A stretch of DNA of 64,000 bases from JALZVT01 sp039029135 (GTDB taxonomy: Bacteria > Pseudomonadota > Gammaproteobacteria > Pseudomonadales > Azotimanducaceae), in contig JBCCGT010000008.1 in NCBI GenBank assembly GCA_039029135.1, forward strand, positions 124,001 to 188,000, read 5' to 3'. A program made the translations under genes and the position numbers. Numbering within the stretch: position 1 is the stretch's first letter; each line of letters starts with the position of its first letter. The notes under the pieces are model-generated. The model saw only the letters and a list, made by a program, of their open reading frames with translations. It was not told the DNA's origin and ran no database searches. Shown here piece after piece: positions 1-8,684 of the stretch.

Positions 1-1
1 G

Positions 2-466
2 GGGCAGCTCGATCGGGACATGGTGGCGGTCGTTACACATCAGGGACCGGCCGCGTGCGGCATGCCGGAGCTGCATCGTCTCACGCCCTATCTCGGCATT
101 CTGCAGAACCGCGGCTACGCCGTTGCGCTGCTGACAGACGGGCGCATGTCGGGTGCCTCGGGCAAGGTGCTGGCCGCCATCCACGTGACGCCCGAGGCCG
201 CGCGCGGCGGGCTGATCGGGCGCATTCGCAACGACGATCCGATCGTCATCGACGCGGACGCCGGCAGCATCGACATCGGCGCCAATCTGGACGCGCGCAT
301 CGATGAGCCCATCGACACCGAGGCGCAGCAGGCGGGCTGCGGACGCGAGCTGTTCGCAGGCTTTCGCGCTCGCGTTGGCGATTCCTCGACGGGCGCGAGC
401 ACCTTCGTTGACCCGTTCGCGCCGGTCTCTGAGGCGGCGCCGACCGTGACTCGGCGCGCGGGCTAG
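2..466 (+). CDS. edd: Phosphogluconate dehydratase, C-terminal part (5' end outside window)
   Basis: This is the C-terminal 154 residues of 6-phosphogluconate dehydratase, which makes 2-keto-3-deoxy-6-phosphogluconate (KDPG) in the cytoplasmic Entner-Doudoroff pathway. The frame is open from base 2 and reads GQLDRDMVAVVTHQGP, so the ATG at base 20 is internal. Family features are the HQGPAACGMPELHRLTP stretch, LTDGRMSGASGK and the following HVTPEAARGG segment, which form the C-terminal barrel of the IlvD/Edd family. IlvD-type dihydroxy-acid dehydratase is the only close alternative, but the immediately downstream eda settles the assignment. The two genes lie 12 bp apart and are surely co-transcribed. 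Confidence 0.95.
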   Translation, partial: GQLDRDMVAVVTHQGPAACGMPELHRLTPYLGILQNRGYAVALLTDGRMSGASGKVLAAIHVTPEAARGGLIGRIRNDDPIVIDADAGSIDIGANLDARIDEPIDTEAQQAGCGRELFAGFRARVGDSSTGASTFVDPFAPVSEAAPTVTRRAG

Positions 467-478
467 GACGGCAGCAAC

Positions 479-1102
479 ATGGACGCCTCGCCGCTCTTGG
501 CCGACTGCCGCCTCTTACCCGTCGTCGTCATCGACGCGGCGGAGCCGGCCGTGGCGCTGGCGCGGACCCTGCGCGACGCGGGCGTCGGCGCGATCGAGAT
601 TACGCTGCGCACGGAGGCCGCGCTCGCTGCCATCGAGGCGGTGGCGCGGGAGGTACCAGAGATCTTGCTGGGGGCGGGCAGCGTGCGAGCCGTGCCCCAG
701 TTTCGGCAGGTCATCGACGCCGGCGCGTGCTTTGCGGTATCGCCGGGCGCGACACCTATGCTGCTGGGCGAGGCATCGTTGCCGCTGATCCCCGGCGGGG
801 CGACGGCCACCGAGTTTCTGATCGCGTTCGAGGCCGGCTACCGGCTGCAGAAGTTTTTTCCGGCGCAGCTCTCCGGCGGTGCGGCCATGCTGCGCGCCAT
901 CAGTCAGCCCTTGCCGGAGGTGCGCTTCTGCCCGACGGGCGGCGTGACGCCGGACAACGCCCGCGACTATCTATCCCTGCCTAGCGTGGCCTGCATCGGC
1001 GGGTCCTGGTTCGTCCCGCCGAGCGCGCTCGCCGAGCGCGACTTCGACACCATCGGTCGACTGGCGCGCGAGGCGGTAGCGCTCACGACGGCGGTCGGCT
1101 AA
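479..1102 (+). CDS. eda: KDPG aldolase (2-dehydro-3-deoxy-phosphogluconate aldolase)
   Basis: This 207-residue class I aldolase splits KDPG into pyruvate and glyceraldehyde-3-phosphate, the last step of the Entner-Doudoroff pathway. It has the normal family length. The general acid/base glutamate is Glu40 in IEITLRT, the Schiff-base lysine is Lys125 in QKFFPAQ, and the phosphate-binding loop is FCPTGGVTPDNA near residues 150-160. The ATG lies 12 bp after the edd stop, so edd-eda form one operon. Nothing is unusual apart from Gln130 where many homologues carry Glu after FFPA. Confidence 0.97.
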   Translation: MDASPLLADCRLLPVVVIDAAEPAVALARTLRDAGVGAIEITLRTEAALAAIEAVAREVPEILLGAGSVRAVPQFRQVIDAGACFAVSPGATPMLLGEASLPLIPGGATATEFLIAFEAGYRLQKFFPAQLSGGAAMLRAISQPLPEVRFCPTGGVTPDNARDYLSLPSVACIGGSWFVPPSALAERDFDTIGRLAREAVALTTAVG

Positions 1103-1204
1103 CGGCAGCCGAGGCCGTCTGTTCCCGGGCATCGTGGCGTCGCATCCCTCGACGCGGCGGGCCCGGCCTGGACTCCGCCGCGCGAACGCGGGTCTACTGT
1201 CCGG

Positions 1205-2812
1205 GTGACGTCGGTTCGAGCGGGGTGGACGCGCGTGTCGGTCAGCAGCAATAACGGAAGCAATGACGGATTGGACCCCTGCGCACGCGGGGCGGTGAGT
1301 CGACGTGCGTTTGTGCGCCGCACGGCGGCGCTCGGTGCCACGCTGCCCTTTCTGGCGCACGGCGCGACGAATCCGACGACGAACATTGTCGAGATGACGG
1401 CACTCGATCTGTCGCGCGCGATCGCGACGCGCGCGCTGGGCTGCGAAGAGGTCATGCGCGCCTATCTCGCGCAGATCGCTCGCTACAACCCGCAGGTGAA
1501 CGCGATCGTCAGCCTGCGCGACGAGGCGGCGCTGTTGGCCGAGGCCCGCGCCTGCGATGCCGAATTGGCGCGCGGCGAGCGTCGCGGCTGGCTGCACGGT
1601 ATGCCCTTCGCGGTGAAAGACCTGGCGGACGTCGAGGGCATGATCACGACCAGGGGCTCGCCGATCTTTCGCGATGCCGTCGCGGCAAGCGACAGCATTC
1701 ACATCGGCCGCATCCGTCGCGACGGTGCGATCTTCGTCGGCAAGACCAACGTGCCTGAATTCGGCCTCGGCTCGCAGTCGTACAACCCGGTGTTCGGCCC
1801 CGCGCGCAATCCCTGGGATGTCAGCCGCACGCCGGGCGGCAGCAGCGGCGGCGCGGCGGCGGCGCTAAGCCTGCGTATGGCTCCGGTGGCGGACGGCAGC
1901 GACTTCATGGGTTCGCTGCGCAATCCGGCGGCCTTCTGCAACGTGATCGGCTTTCGCCCGACGCCGGGCCTCATTCCGCTTGCACGCGGCTTCGCGGAGG
2001 AGCTGCCCGTTAACGGTCCGATGGGTCGCAACGTCGCGGATACGGCGGCGCTGCTGGCGACCATGGCCGGCTTTCATCCCGCTTCGCCGAGCTCGCTCGC
2101 CGGCGATCCACTGCGCTTTCTGGGTTCACTGGCACGCGACTGGCGCGGTGCGCGTATCGGCTGGCTGGGTGATCTCGGCGGCTACCTGGCCATGGAGCCC
2201 GGCGTCATCGAGGTCTGCGAGACCGCGCTGCGCGCCTTCGCCGACGTCGGCGTCACGGTCGAGGCCGCCTCGCTCGACTACGACATGGCGTCGCTGTGGC
2301 AGACGTGGCTGACGTTTCGGCACTCGAGCAATCGCGCGTTCATGCTACCGCTGTATGCGAACCGCGAGACGCGCCGGCTGCTGAAGCCCGAGGCGCGTTG
2401 GGAGATTCGCGGCGGCGCGAAGATCAGCGCGGACGACGTTAGTCGCGCCTCCGGCGAACGTGCGCGCTTCTATGCCGCCCTCGTGCGGGCGTTCGAGCGC
2501 TATGACTTTCTGGTGCTGCCGAGCGCGCAGCTCTTTCCCTTCGCGGCCGAGACGCACTGGCCGCGGGAGATCGCGGGGCGTCGGATGGACACCTACCATC
2601 GCTGGATGGAGGTCGTGGTTCCGGGCACGCTGTCGGGCTGTCCGGTAATCAACGTGCCGGCCGGATTTTCCAGCGCGGGCTTGCCGATGGGCATGCAGAT
2701 CATCGCGCCGCGCTATGGTGATCGCGCGGCGCTGGAGATCGCCTGGGCCTATGAGCAGGCCAGCCGCTGGAACCTCGACTTCAGGCCGCCACTTCTCGCC
2801 GGCGACGCGTAG
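1205..2812 (+). CDS. Amidase-signature family hydrolase with Tat-type leader
   Basis: This is a 535-residue amidase-signature serine hydrolase that would cleave an unknown amide or carboxylic ester. The Ser-cis-Ser-Lys triad is visible: Lys138 in MPFAVKD, cis-Ser213 in PGGSSGG and nucleophile Ser237 in GSDFMGSLRNPA. Their spacings (75 and 24 residues) equal those known for fatty acid amide hydrolase. An SRRAF twin-arginine motif followed by a hydrophobic stretch ending near FLAHGA suggests Tat export to the periplasm. The first start is GTG at 1205; the GTG just before the SRRAF motif is a plausible shorter start. The gene is separated from eda by about 100 bp without an obvious signal. Confidence 0.88.
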   Translation: MTSVRAGWTRVSVSSNNGSNDGLDPCARGAVSRRAFVRRTAALGATLPFLAHGATNPTTNIVEMTALDLSRAIATRALGCEEVMRAYLAQIARYNPQVNAIVSLRDEAALLAEARACDAELARGERRGWLHGMPFAVKDLADVEGMITTRGSPIFRDAVAASDSIHIGRIRRDGAIFVGKTNVPEFGLGSQSYNPVFGPARNPWDVSRTPGGSSGGAAAALSLRMAPVADGSDFMGSLRNPAAFCNVIGFRPTPGLIPLARGFAEELPVNGPMGRNVADTAALLATMAGFHPASPSSLAGDPLRFLGSLARDWRGARIGWLGDLGGYLAMEPGVIEVCETALRAFADVGVTVEAASLDYDMASLWQTWLTFRHSSNRAFMLPLYANRETRRLLKPEARWEIRGGAKISADDVSRASGERARFYAALVRAFERYDFLVLPSAQLFPFAAETHWPREIAGRRMDTYHRWMEVVVPGTLSGCPVINVPAGFSSAGLPMGMQIIAPRYGDRAALEIAWAYEQASRWNLDFRPPLLAGDA

Positions 2813-2840
2813 ACTGCGGCTTTGGTTTAGCGAGGTCACC

Positions 2841-3284
2841 ATGAGCAACGGCACACTGGGGTTCGAGTCGGTCGACAAGCTGCTCGATTTCAATCGCAGC
2901 GTCATCGACGAATTTCGCGCCAATGGGGGCAAGTGCGGCGGCCCGTTCGAGGGCAATCCCATGGTCCTGGTCACCATGAAGGGCGCCAAGAGTGGCCGCG
3001 AGCTGACCTCGCCGCTGAGCTACACCGCGGACGGCGACGATTGCATCGTCTTTGCCTCAGCCGGCGGCAGCCCGAAACATCCGAACTGGTACTTCAACCT
3101 GGTCGCTCATCCCGATGTGGTGATTGAGCGTGGCACCGAGCGCTACGCCGGTCGGGCCGTGCTGGTTGCGGGAGACGAGCGCGAGGACGCCTGCGCCAAG
3201 ATGGTCGCGGCCATGCCCCGCTTCGCCGACTATCAGGCAATGGTCGACCGGGAGATTCCCGTCTTCAAGTTGGTACGCGCCTAG
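2841..3284 (+). CDS. Nitroreductase/deazaflavin-dependent (DDN) family protein
   Basis: This 147-residue protein resembles the F420-dependent DDN/DUF385 family, small split-barrel flavin or deazaflavin proteins. Typical features are the central block MVLVTMKGAKSGRELTSPL, the segment FASAGGSPKHPNWYFNLVAHP and VVIERGTERYAGRA. Substrate and cofactor (F420 versus FMN) cannot be told from sequence. The ATG at 2841 is preceded by a weak gcgaggtc ribosome site. The gene starts 28 bp after the amidase stop, so it may be co-transcribed with it. Its right neighbour is convergent. Confidence 0.85.
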   Translation: MSNGTLGFESVDKLLDFNRSVIDEFRANGGKCGGPFEGNPMVLVTMKGAKSGRELTSPLSYTADGDDCIVFASAGGSPKHPNWYFNLVAHPDVVIERGTERYAGRAVLVAGDEREDACAKMVAAMPRFADYQAMVDREIPVFKLVRA

Positions 3285-3325
3285 GCCGTAGTTTGCGACT
3301 GCGGCCGGCTTGTGTGCGCCAGCCC

Positions 3326-4690
3326 TCAGGCCGGCGCGACCAGGGTGTCGGGTACCCAGTTGCCGTGAAAACCGTAGGGCACGCGCTCGGGAATGTGCAC
3401 GGCTGCCAACTGAGTCAGCTCTTGGGCATCGACGATGATCAGGTCGCTGGTGCCGCTCGCCTGATCGAAGACGAAGGTCAGCAGATAGCCGTCGTCCTCC
3501 TCGCTCGCGCCTTCGCGAGGCACGAACACGGGTTCGCCGGAGTGCCGGCCGGCGCCAACCTCATAGGTCCAGCTCGAGCCCGTTTGCAGGTCGTGCTTGT
3601 ACAGCGCGGGAAACGAGTAACCCTCCGCCGCCACCGTGTAGCCGTAGCGATAGGGCTGACCGTTTAACGCCGGATGACAGCGCGGAAATTCCTGGTAGCG
3701 CTCGTCTATGGTCTCTTCCCGCACCGAGCCCGCGCCCGGCTCCTCGCGCGGATTCAGCGTCCAGCGGTCGAGGCGCGGCGAGCCGTCGCCGAACGGGCCG
3801 AGCGTGTCCGTATCGAACATTCGCGGATAGCGCGCGATGTCGATGACCACGTCGCCGCGCTCGTCCTCGTAGGCGTTCATCGGGTGATAGGCGTAGTTGG
3901 GCGTGATGCTGCGCCAGATGATGTCCTCGGGCGCGCCGCCGCGAGGCAACAGCCCGACGCGCGGTTCGTAGTCGTCGTTCCAGCGAAAGGGGAAGCTCGC
4001 ACCCGTACCCAGCGCCAAAAAGCTCAGCGTCACCGGCAGGTCGTAGATGACCGCATAGTTTTCGGTGATGCTCATGTCGTGAATCATCGGCATTCCCGGC
4101 AGCGGAATCTTGGCCTCTTCCGCGAGTTCGCCGTCCTCGTCGATCACGACGTAGCGCACGTGATCGCGCAGGTTTGCCCAGTCGTAGCACATGGCGTGCA
4201 GCTCGCCGGTTTGTGGATCGTACTTCGGATGTGCGCTGAAACCGCCAATGCCGGTGTTGTCACCGACCGAATCCAGGTTGTAGCTCATGTCGTGGGGTAA
4301 GCCGCCCGACTCGACGATGGCGAGCGTGCGGCCGGCGTGCCCGATGACGTTTGTGTTGGCGGCGCTGCCGCCGACGTAGCGGCTGCGGTACCACTCCGCC
4401 TGGCCGCCGCGCAGGCGCACGCCGTGCACCATGCCGCGACCGATGAACCAGTGCTCGCCCGCCGGATCCTCGCCCGCGGGGTTCGGGCCATTGCGCAGAA
4501 ACCGTCCTTCCAGGTCCGCAGGGATTTCGCCGCTGACCGCGAGCCCGGTGTGGGTGGTCTCGCCGGCCACTGGACCGAAGTTGCCCTGGAAGTAAGGATT
4601 CTCGCCGCTCGAACAGCCGCTAAGGCCCCCGAGCAGTGCGGGCGTCAGGGGCAGGCCCAGACTCGAAATCAGCAGATTGCGACGTTTCAT
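3326..4690 (-). CDS. Carotenoid oxygenase (RPE65/CCD family) with lipoprotein-like leader
   Basis: This 454-residue protein belongs to the carotenoid cleavage dioxygenase/retinal pigment epithelium family, non-haem Fe(II) enzymes that split a double bond in carotenoids, stilbenes or related alkenes. The seven-bladed propeller sequence carries the expected histidine-containing blades: GGFSAHPKYDP, MIHDMSITENYAV, NYAYHPMNAYED and the C-terminal PYGFHGNWVP. The N-terminus MKRRNLL followed by a hydrophobic stretch and LSGC (Cys26) looks like a Tat-type lipoprotein signal, which is unusual because most family members are cytosolic. I chose the ATG at 4690; upstream frame extends to 4807 but lacks family sequence. 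It is divergent from the PhyH-type gene. Confidence 0.88.
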   Translation of the reverse strand: MKRRNLLISSLGLPLTPALLGGLSGCSSGENPYFQGNFGPVAGETTHTGLAVSGEIPADLEGRFLRNGPNPAGEDPAGEHWFIGRGMVHGVRLRGGQAEWYRSRYVGGSAANTNVIGHAGRTLAIVESGGLPHDMSYNLDSVGDNTGIGGFSAHPKYDPQTGELHAMCYDWANLRDHVRYVVIDEDGELAEEAKIPLPGMPMIHDMSITENYAVIYDLPVTLSFLALGTGASFPFRWNDDYEPRVGLLPRGGAPEDIIWRSITPNYAYHPMNAYEDERGDVVIDIARYPRMFDTDTLGPFGDGSPRLDRWTLNPREEPGAGSVREETIDERYQEFPRCHPALNGQPYRYGYTVAAEGYSFPALYKHDLQTGSSWTYEVGAGRHSGEPVFVPREGASEEDDGYLLTFVFDQASGTSDLIIVDAQELTQLAAVHIPERVPYGFHGNWVPDTLVAPA

Positions 4691-4872
4691 CAGGTGGCTC
4701 CTCTCGCGCTCCCCAGCGCTGCTGATTCTGCGATCGACGGCAGGCGCCTCAGACGCTGTGCGCGCGGAATGTCTGACACAATGGCAACCCGCGTGACGTC
4801 TGAGCACCCGTCGACTGCAGTATATTCACAACGGTGGCCGTTCGTCGCGCCGCGACGGTAGGGGAGGAGATC

Positions 4873-5937
4873 GTGAAGTCCATGCACGCTGAAGCGTTGA
4901 GTCTGACCGCGGCCGACCGGGAGGCCCTGCGACGCGATGGCTATCTGATTCTAAAAGGGGCCGTGGCGCCTGCGGCGGTGGAGCGCGCGCGTGCGCTCAT
5001 CACCGACGCGTTGCCGAAAGATGAGCACCGCCTGCTGGTGCCCGGCAAGCTCGCGACCGACCCGCACATCACCGGCCTGCTGAGCGATTCCAGCGTGGCG
5101 GCCACGCTTGCCGCGCTCATGGGTCCCTTTCCGCCGGTCGTCTCCTGTCAGGTCGCGGTGACACCCGCCGGCGACGATCTCGGCGGCGCGCCGGGTACGC
5201 ATGTCGACGGCGGCTGGAGCGGACCGCTGCCGGAGGCGGCCGAGGATATCGACCCCGACACCCACCGACCGCGCGACGCGGCGCGCTGGTACGGTCCCAA
5301 CGACGAGGTCCGCGGCGGCAACGACGGCCTGCTGTGGATGGATCCGGCGCGGCGACTGTCCTGGGGCAGCTACACGGCGCTGGTGGGCGTCTGTCTGTCT
5401 GATCAGCGGGTCCCCGGGCACGGCCAGTTTGCGGTGCTAAAGGGCCAGCACGAAGCGGTGCAGGACGCGTTTCGTCGCCAACGCGATGCCGGCGGGATCA
5501 TCGGCGCGGAGGGTCTCGACTGGCCTCGGGTCAGGATCGCGAGCAACGGGCGTCCCTACTCCAACGGGCTGCCAAACAGCATTCGCGAGCGCAGTAAGGC
5601 GCTGGCCCAAAGCAACCCGCAGATTCCCGACTGGCCCTGGCGCGAACTGACGCCCGTGCTGATGGAGCCTGGCGACGCGGTCGTCGCGCTGCACAGCCTG
5701 CCGCACACGCCGACTCCCAACTACGGTCCAGGCGCGCGCATGAACGTCTACTTCCGCGTTCGCCGCCTGCGCGAGGGCAATCCGCACGAGGGCAGCCGGC
5801 GCGTCGCGCACGGCGTCAGCGATCACCCCGACCGGGGCTACTTCGGGCAGTTTCTCGACTACCCTGAGGGCTACGATCCCTGGCAGACCTCCATCGATGC
5901 CCTATGCGATCACTGGCAGGAGTGGGACGGCGTCTAG
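4873..5937 (+). CDS. Phytanoyl-CoA dioxygenase (PhyH) family oxygenase
   Basis: This protein of about 354 residues looks like a PhyH-type Fe(II)/2-oxoglutarate dioxygenase. The N-terminal helix TAADREALRRDGYLILKG is typical of the family. The metal-binding HxD is in PGTHVDGGW, and the distal histidine is probably in VALHSLPHTPTPN, followed by arginine-rich MNVYFRVRRLR that could bind 2-oxoglutarate. I chose GTG at 4873 because a ggggaggag site lies just upstream; ATG at 4882 (MHAEAL) is equally possible, and an open frame reaches GTG 4834. The substrate is unknown. About 180 bp separate it from the divergent carotenoid oxygenase gene; I saw no clear operator there. Confidence 0.82.
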   Translation: MKSMHAEALSLTAADREALRRDGYLILKGAVAPAAVERARALITDALPKDEHRLLVPGKLATDPHITGLLSDSSVAATLAALMGPFPPVVSCQVAVTPAGDDLGGAPGTHVDGGWSGPLPEAAEDIDPDTHRPRDAARWYGPNDEVRGGNDGLLWMDPARRLSWGSYTALVGVCLSDQRVPGHGQFAVLKGQHEAVQDAFRRQRDAGGIIGAEGLDWPRVRIASNGRPYSNGLPNSIRERSKALAQSNPQIPDWPWRELTPVLMEPGDAVVALHSLPHTPTPNYGPGARMNVYFRVRRLREGNPHEGSRRVAHGVSDHPDRGYFGQFLDYPEGYDPWQTSIDALCDHWQEWDGV

Positions 5938-5953
5938 CGCTGCCCAGATAGGG

Positions 5954-6379
5954 TTACTGCATTAGTTCGATAACCACCAGCTTGCCGTTCGCCCAGCGAG
6001 GCAGCCAGGCAGGCGCGCTGGGCCGCAGGCGCGCGAACACGTCGTCGACGTAGTTCGGGTCGTCCAGCACGACGCGCGCGTGACCGCGATAGTCCTTGCC
6101 GCGCATGAACAGGTCGACCGGTTGGCCCGCCCCCTGAAAGGCCCGCCACCAGCGACCGTCGATTCCCATGAACACGGTGTCGCCTTCATGCAGGAAGTTG
6201 ACGGGATAGACCCGCCCGTCCTGCAGGGTGACGAGCATGCTTTTGCGCGCCCGCTCGCCGTCAGGATTGGTGCGCAGTTCCTGCGCCACGCGATCGTTGC
6301 GCGCGTCATTGGTCGCAGTCCAGTAGCCAATTGCGGCGGCGAGGATGACGGTGAGGCTGAGCACGAGGCGTCGGAACAT
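5954..6379 (-). CDS. Small membrane-anchored protein, probable split-barrel fold
   Basis: This 141-residue protein has an N-terminal membrane anchor (MFRRLVLSLTVILAAAIGYW). Its soluble part is rich in beta-type repeats such as MLVTLQDGRVYPVNFLHEGD and FMRGKDYRGHARVVL. I do not recognise a named family with confidence. The alternation of beta strands with conserved Trp-Trp and Gly recalls the pyridoxamine-oxidase-like/deazaflavin reductase split barrel, and the overall plan resembles the anchored protein at 41681. It converges on the PhyH-type gene with only 16 bp between stops. Confidence 0.7.
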   Translation of the reverse strand: MFRRLVLSLTVILAAAIGYWTATNDARNDRVAQELRTNPDGERARKSMLVTLQDGRVYPVNFLHEGDTVFMGIDGRWWRAFQGAGQPVDLFMRGKDYRGHARVVLDDPNYVDDVFARLRPSAPAWLPRWANGKLVVIELMQ

Positions 6380-6565
6380 GACTTTTTCGATTCCGCTATC
6401 GGCAGGTGCGGCGCCTGCAGCGACCGCCTGTGAATGATCGCGCGAGGATACCTCGCCGGTGTGCTCGTGACCTACTTCTCATTTGCGGGGCCGTGGCGCC
6501 CAGCGCGCGGCGCCGCCACGGCTGCGGACTAAGCTTTGAGCGAGACCCGCTGACTTTCGCGATAC

Positions 6566-8677
6566 GTGCTGAACCCGGCTTCAACCTCTCCAAAAACTGC
6601 GCTGGTGGGCGTCTTTGCGGCCGTCTTCGCCGCCACCTACTACGCCTCGGAAATCGGGCTGACCTCAAGCGGCGTCGTCGCACTGTGGCCGGCGGCCGGT
6701 ATCACGCTTTGGGGTACCTGGCGCTACGGCGTCTGGGGTGCGGTGGTGTCGTTCCTTGCTTTTTACGGCTACGGGCAGCTCTTCGTCGAGGAGTTTCATA
6801 CCCTGATCCCGGCGAGCGCCAACGGCGTTGCCGCACTACTGGGTGCCGGAGTCCTGCGGCGCCAGTACGACGAGTCGCAGGCGTTGTCGCTGCGCAACCT
6901 GACCTGGATACTGGTCGCCGGGGTGGTGCTGTCCACGGTGTCTGCCGTCGTTGGCGGCCTGCATCTGTCGAGCGTGCTGGGTCTGGATGCCCCGGCGACC
7001 CTGGTGCTCAGCCTACGCTGGGGGTTGTCGGATGTTGCCGGCGTGATCTTGATGGCGCCGCTGCTGTTCGCGGCCGAACGTCTGCGGGGGGAGCAGCTGC
7101 GTCGTCAGCTTTTCGGCACCGAGGTGTTTCTGGCGCTGGTGCTCTGCCTCGTGCTGATCGCCGCGATGCAGACGGAGTACAGCAACATATCGATCAGCGC
7201 GCTGGCGCTGCTGCTCGCGAGCCCGTTCATCTTCTGGGTGATGACCCGGGCCGCGACCGTGCGCGTTCTGATTGCGCTCGCGCTGGTCGGCCTGACGGCC
7301 CTTACCCTTGCGGCCCGGCTGCTGAATCACGACAACGCCGCGCTGCTGGAAACGCAGCTCTTCATGCTGGTCTATCTGACCGGCGCCATCTACATTCACA
7401 TTCTGCTACTGCAGATCACCGCCGCGAACGCCGAACTCGCGGCGCGCAGCACGGAGCTCGAGCAGCGCGTCGACGAGCGAACGCGCGAGCTGTCCGATGC
7501 CAAGCTGCGCGCCGAGCTGGCGGACCAGTCCAAGTCTCAGTTTCTCGCGAACACCAGCCACGAGGTGCGTACCCCTCTGAACGGCATCCTCGGTATGGCG
7601 GAGCAGCTGGAGCTCACGAAACTGAGCGCGGATCAGCGTGATCAGGTGCAGACGATCATCACCTCTGGACGAACCCTGCTGTCGTTGCTCAACGACGTCA
7701 TCGATCTGTCTAAAGTCGAGGCGGGGCGCCTCGAGATCGCGCCCATACCAACCGACCTGCGCCGGCTGCTGGAGGAGGTGCGCAGCCTCTGGCTGGGCGT
7801 CGCGGAGCAGAAGAACGTGGGCTTCGACTTCGAGTATGCCGCGTCGCTCGGACGTTGGTATTTGCTCGATCCGGTGCGCCTCAAGCAGTGTCTGTCGAAT
7901 CTGGTTTCCAACGCGCTGAAGTTTACGGACGCCGGGCGCGTCACCGTCACGGCAGAGGTGCATACGGGCGAAAACGAGTGTCGGCTGAGCTTCAGGGTGC
8001 GTGACACGGGTATCGGCATGGACGCGGCCGCGATGGCGAAACTGTTTCAGCCGTTCGAACAGCTCGACAGCTCCATCACGCGCCGCTTCGGTGGCACCGG
8101 TCTGGGTCTTGCGATCACGCGCAACCTCATCGGCCTGATGGGCGGTGAGATCGCGGTGCAAAGCGAACCGGGCGCAGGCTCCGAGTTCACGTTTTTCGTG
8201 ACCACCTCAGTCGCAACCGCACCCGTTGAAAAAAAGACGCGCGATCTTCCTGCCGAGACGGCGAACCTCGTTGGGCTGCGCACGCTGCTCGTGGAAGACA
8301 ACAAGGTCAATCGTCTCGTCGCGCACGGCTATCTGAAGAAGATTCTGCGGCTCACGGATGCGGAAAACGGCGTGGAGTGTCTCGAGCGGCTATCGGCTGA
8401 AGCCTTCGATCTGGTACTGCTCGACATCCACATGCCGGTCATGGGCGGGGAGGAGGCGATTCGCGAGATTCGCGCTAGCGACAAAGACTGGCAGCAGATT
8501 CCTGTGATTGCGCTCACCGCCGATGCGATGAGCGAGGATCGAACGCGGCTGTTGAACCTCGGCTTCGACGGCTACGCCTCGAAACCCATCGATCGCAAAG
8601 CGCTGCTGCGTGAAATCGAATCCGTGGTCGCGGCGCGCGGCTATCGAGGTCAGTCTTCCGCGGAGCGCGCCGGCTAG
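6566..8677 (+). CDS. MASE1-type hybrid sensor histidine kinase with receiver domain
   Basis: This 703-residue inner-membrane hybrid kinase begins with a MASE1-like sensor of about eight membrane helices (residues 10-290), followed by a short coiled coil (ELEQRVDERTRELSDAK). The HisKA domain has its phospho-acceptor His332 in NTSHEVRTPLNG. The ATPase domain shows the N box (LVSNALKF) and G boxes (DTGIGM, GGTGLGLAI). A C-terminal receiver has the acidic pair VEDN, phospho-acceptor Asp620 in LLDIHMPVMGG and a switch lysine in YASKPID. No HPt or separate response regulator lies next to it, so output is probably through another locus. The start is GTG at 6566; the ligand is unknown. Confidence 0.93.
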   Translation: MLNPASTSPKTALVGVFAAVFAATYYASEIGLTSSGVVALWPAAGITLWGTWRYGVWGAVVSFLAFYGYGQLFVEEFHTLIPASANGVAALLGAGVLRRQYDESQALSLRNLTWILVAGVVLSTVSAVVGGLHLSSVLGLDAPATLVLSLRWGLSDVAGVILMAPLLFAAERLRGEQLRRQLFGTEVFLALVLCLVLIAAMQTEYSNISISALALLLASPFIFWVMTRAATVRVLIALALVGLTALTLAARLLNHDNAALLETQLFMLVYLTGAIYIHILLLQITAANAELAARSTELEQRVDERTRELSDAKLRAELADQSKSQFLANTSHEVRTPLNGILGMAEQLELTKLSADQRDQVQTIITSGRTLLSLLNDVIDLSKVEAGRLEIAPIPTDLRRLLEEVRSLWLGVAEQKNVGFDFEYAASLGRWYLLDPVRLKQCLSNLVSNALKFTDAGRVTVTAEVHTGENECRLSFRVRDTGIGMDAAAMAKLFQPFEQLDSSITRRFGGTGLGLAITRNLIGLMGGEIAVQSEPGAGSEFTFFVTTSVATAPVEKKTRDLPAETANLVGLRTLLVEDNKVNRLVAHGYLKKILRLTDAENGVECLERLSAEAFDLVLLDIHMPVMGGEEAIREIRASDKDWQQIPVIALTADAMSEDRTRLLNLGFDGYASKPIDRKALLREIESVVAARGYRGQSSAERAG

Positions 8678-8684
8678 CTCGCCG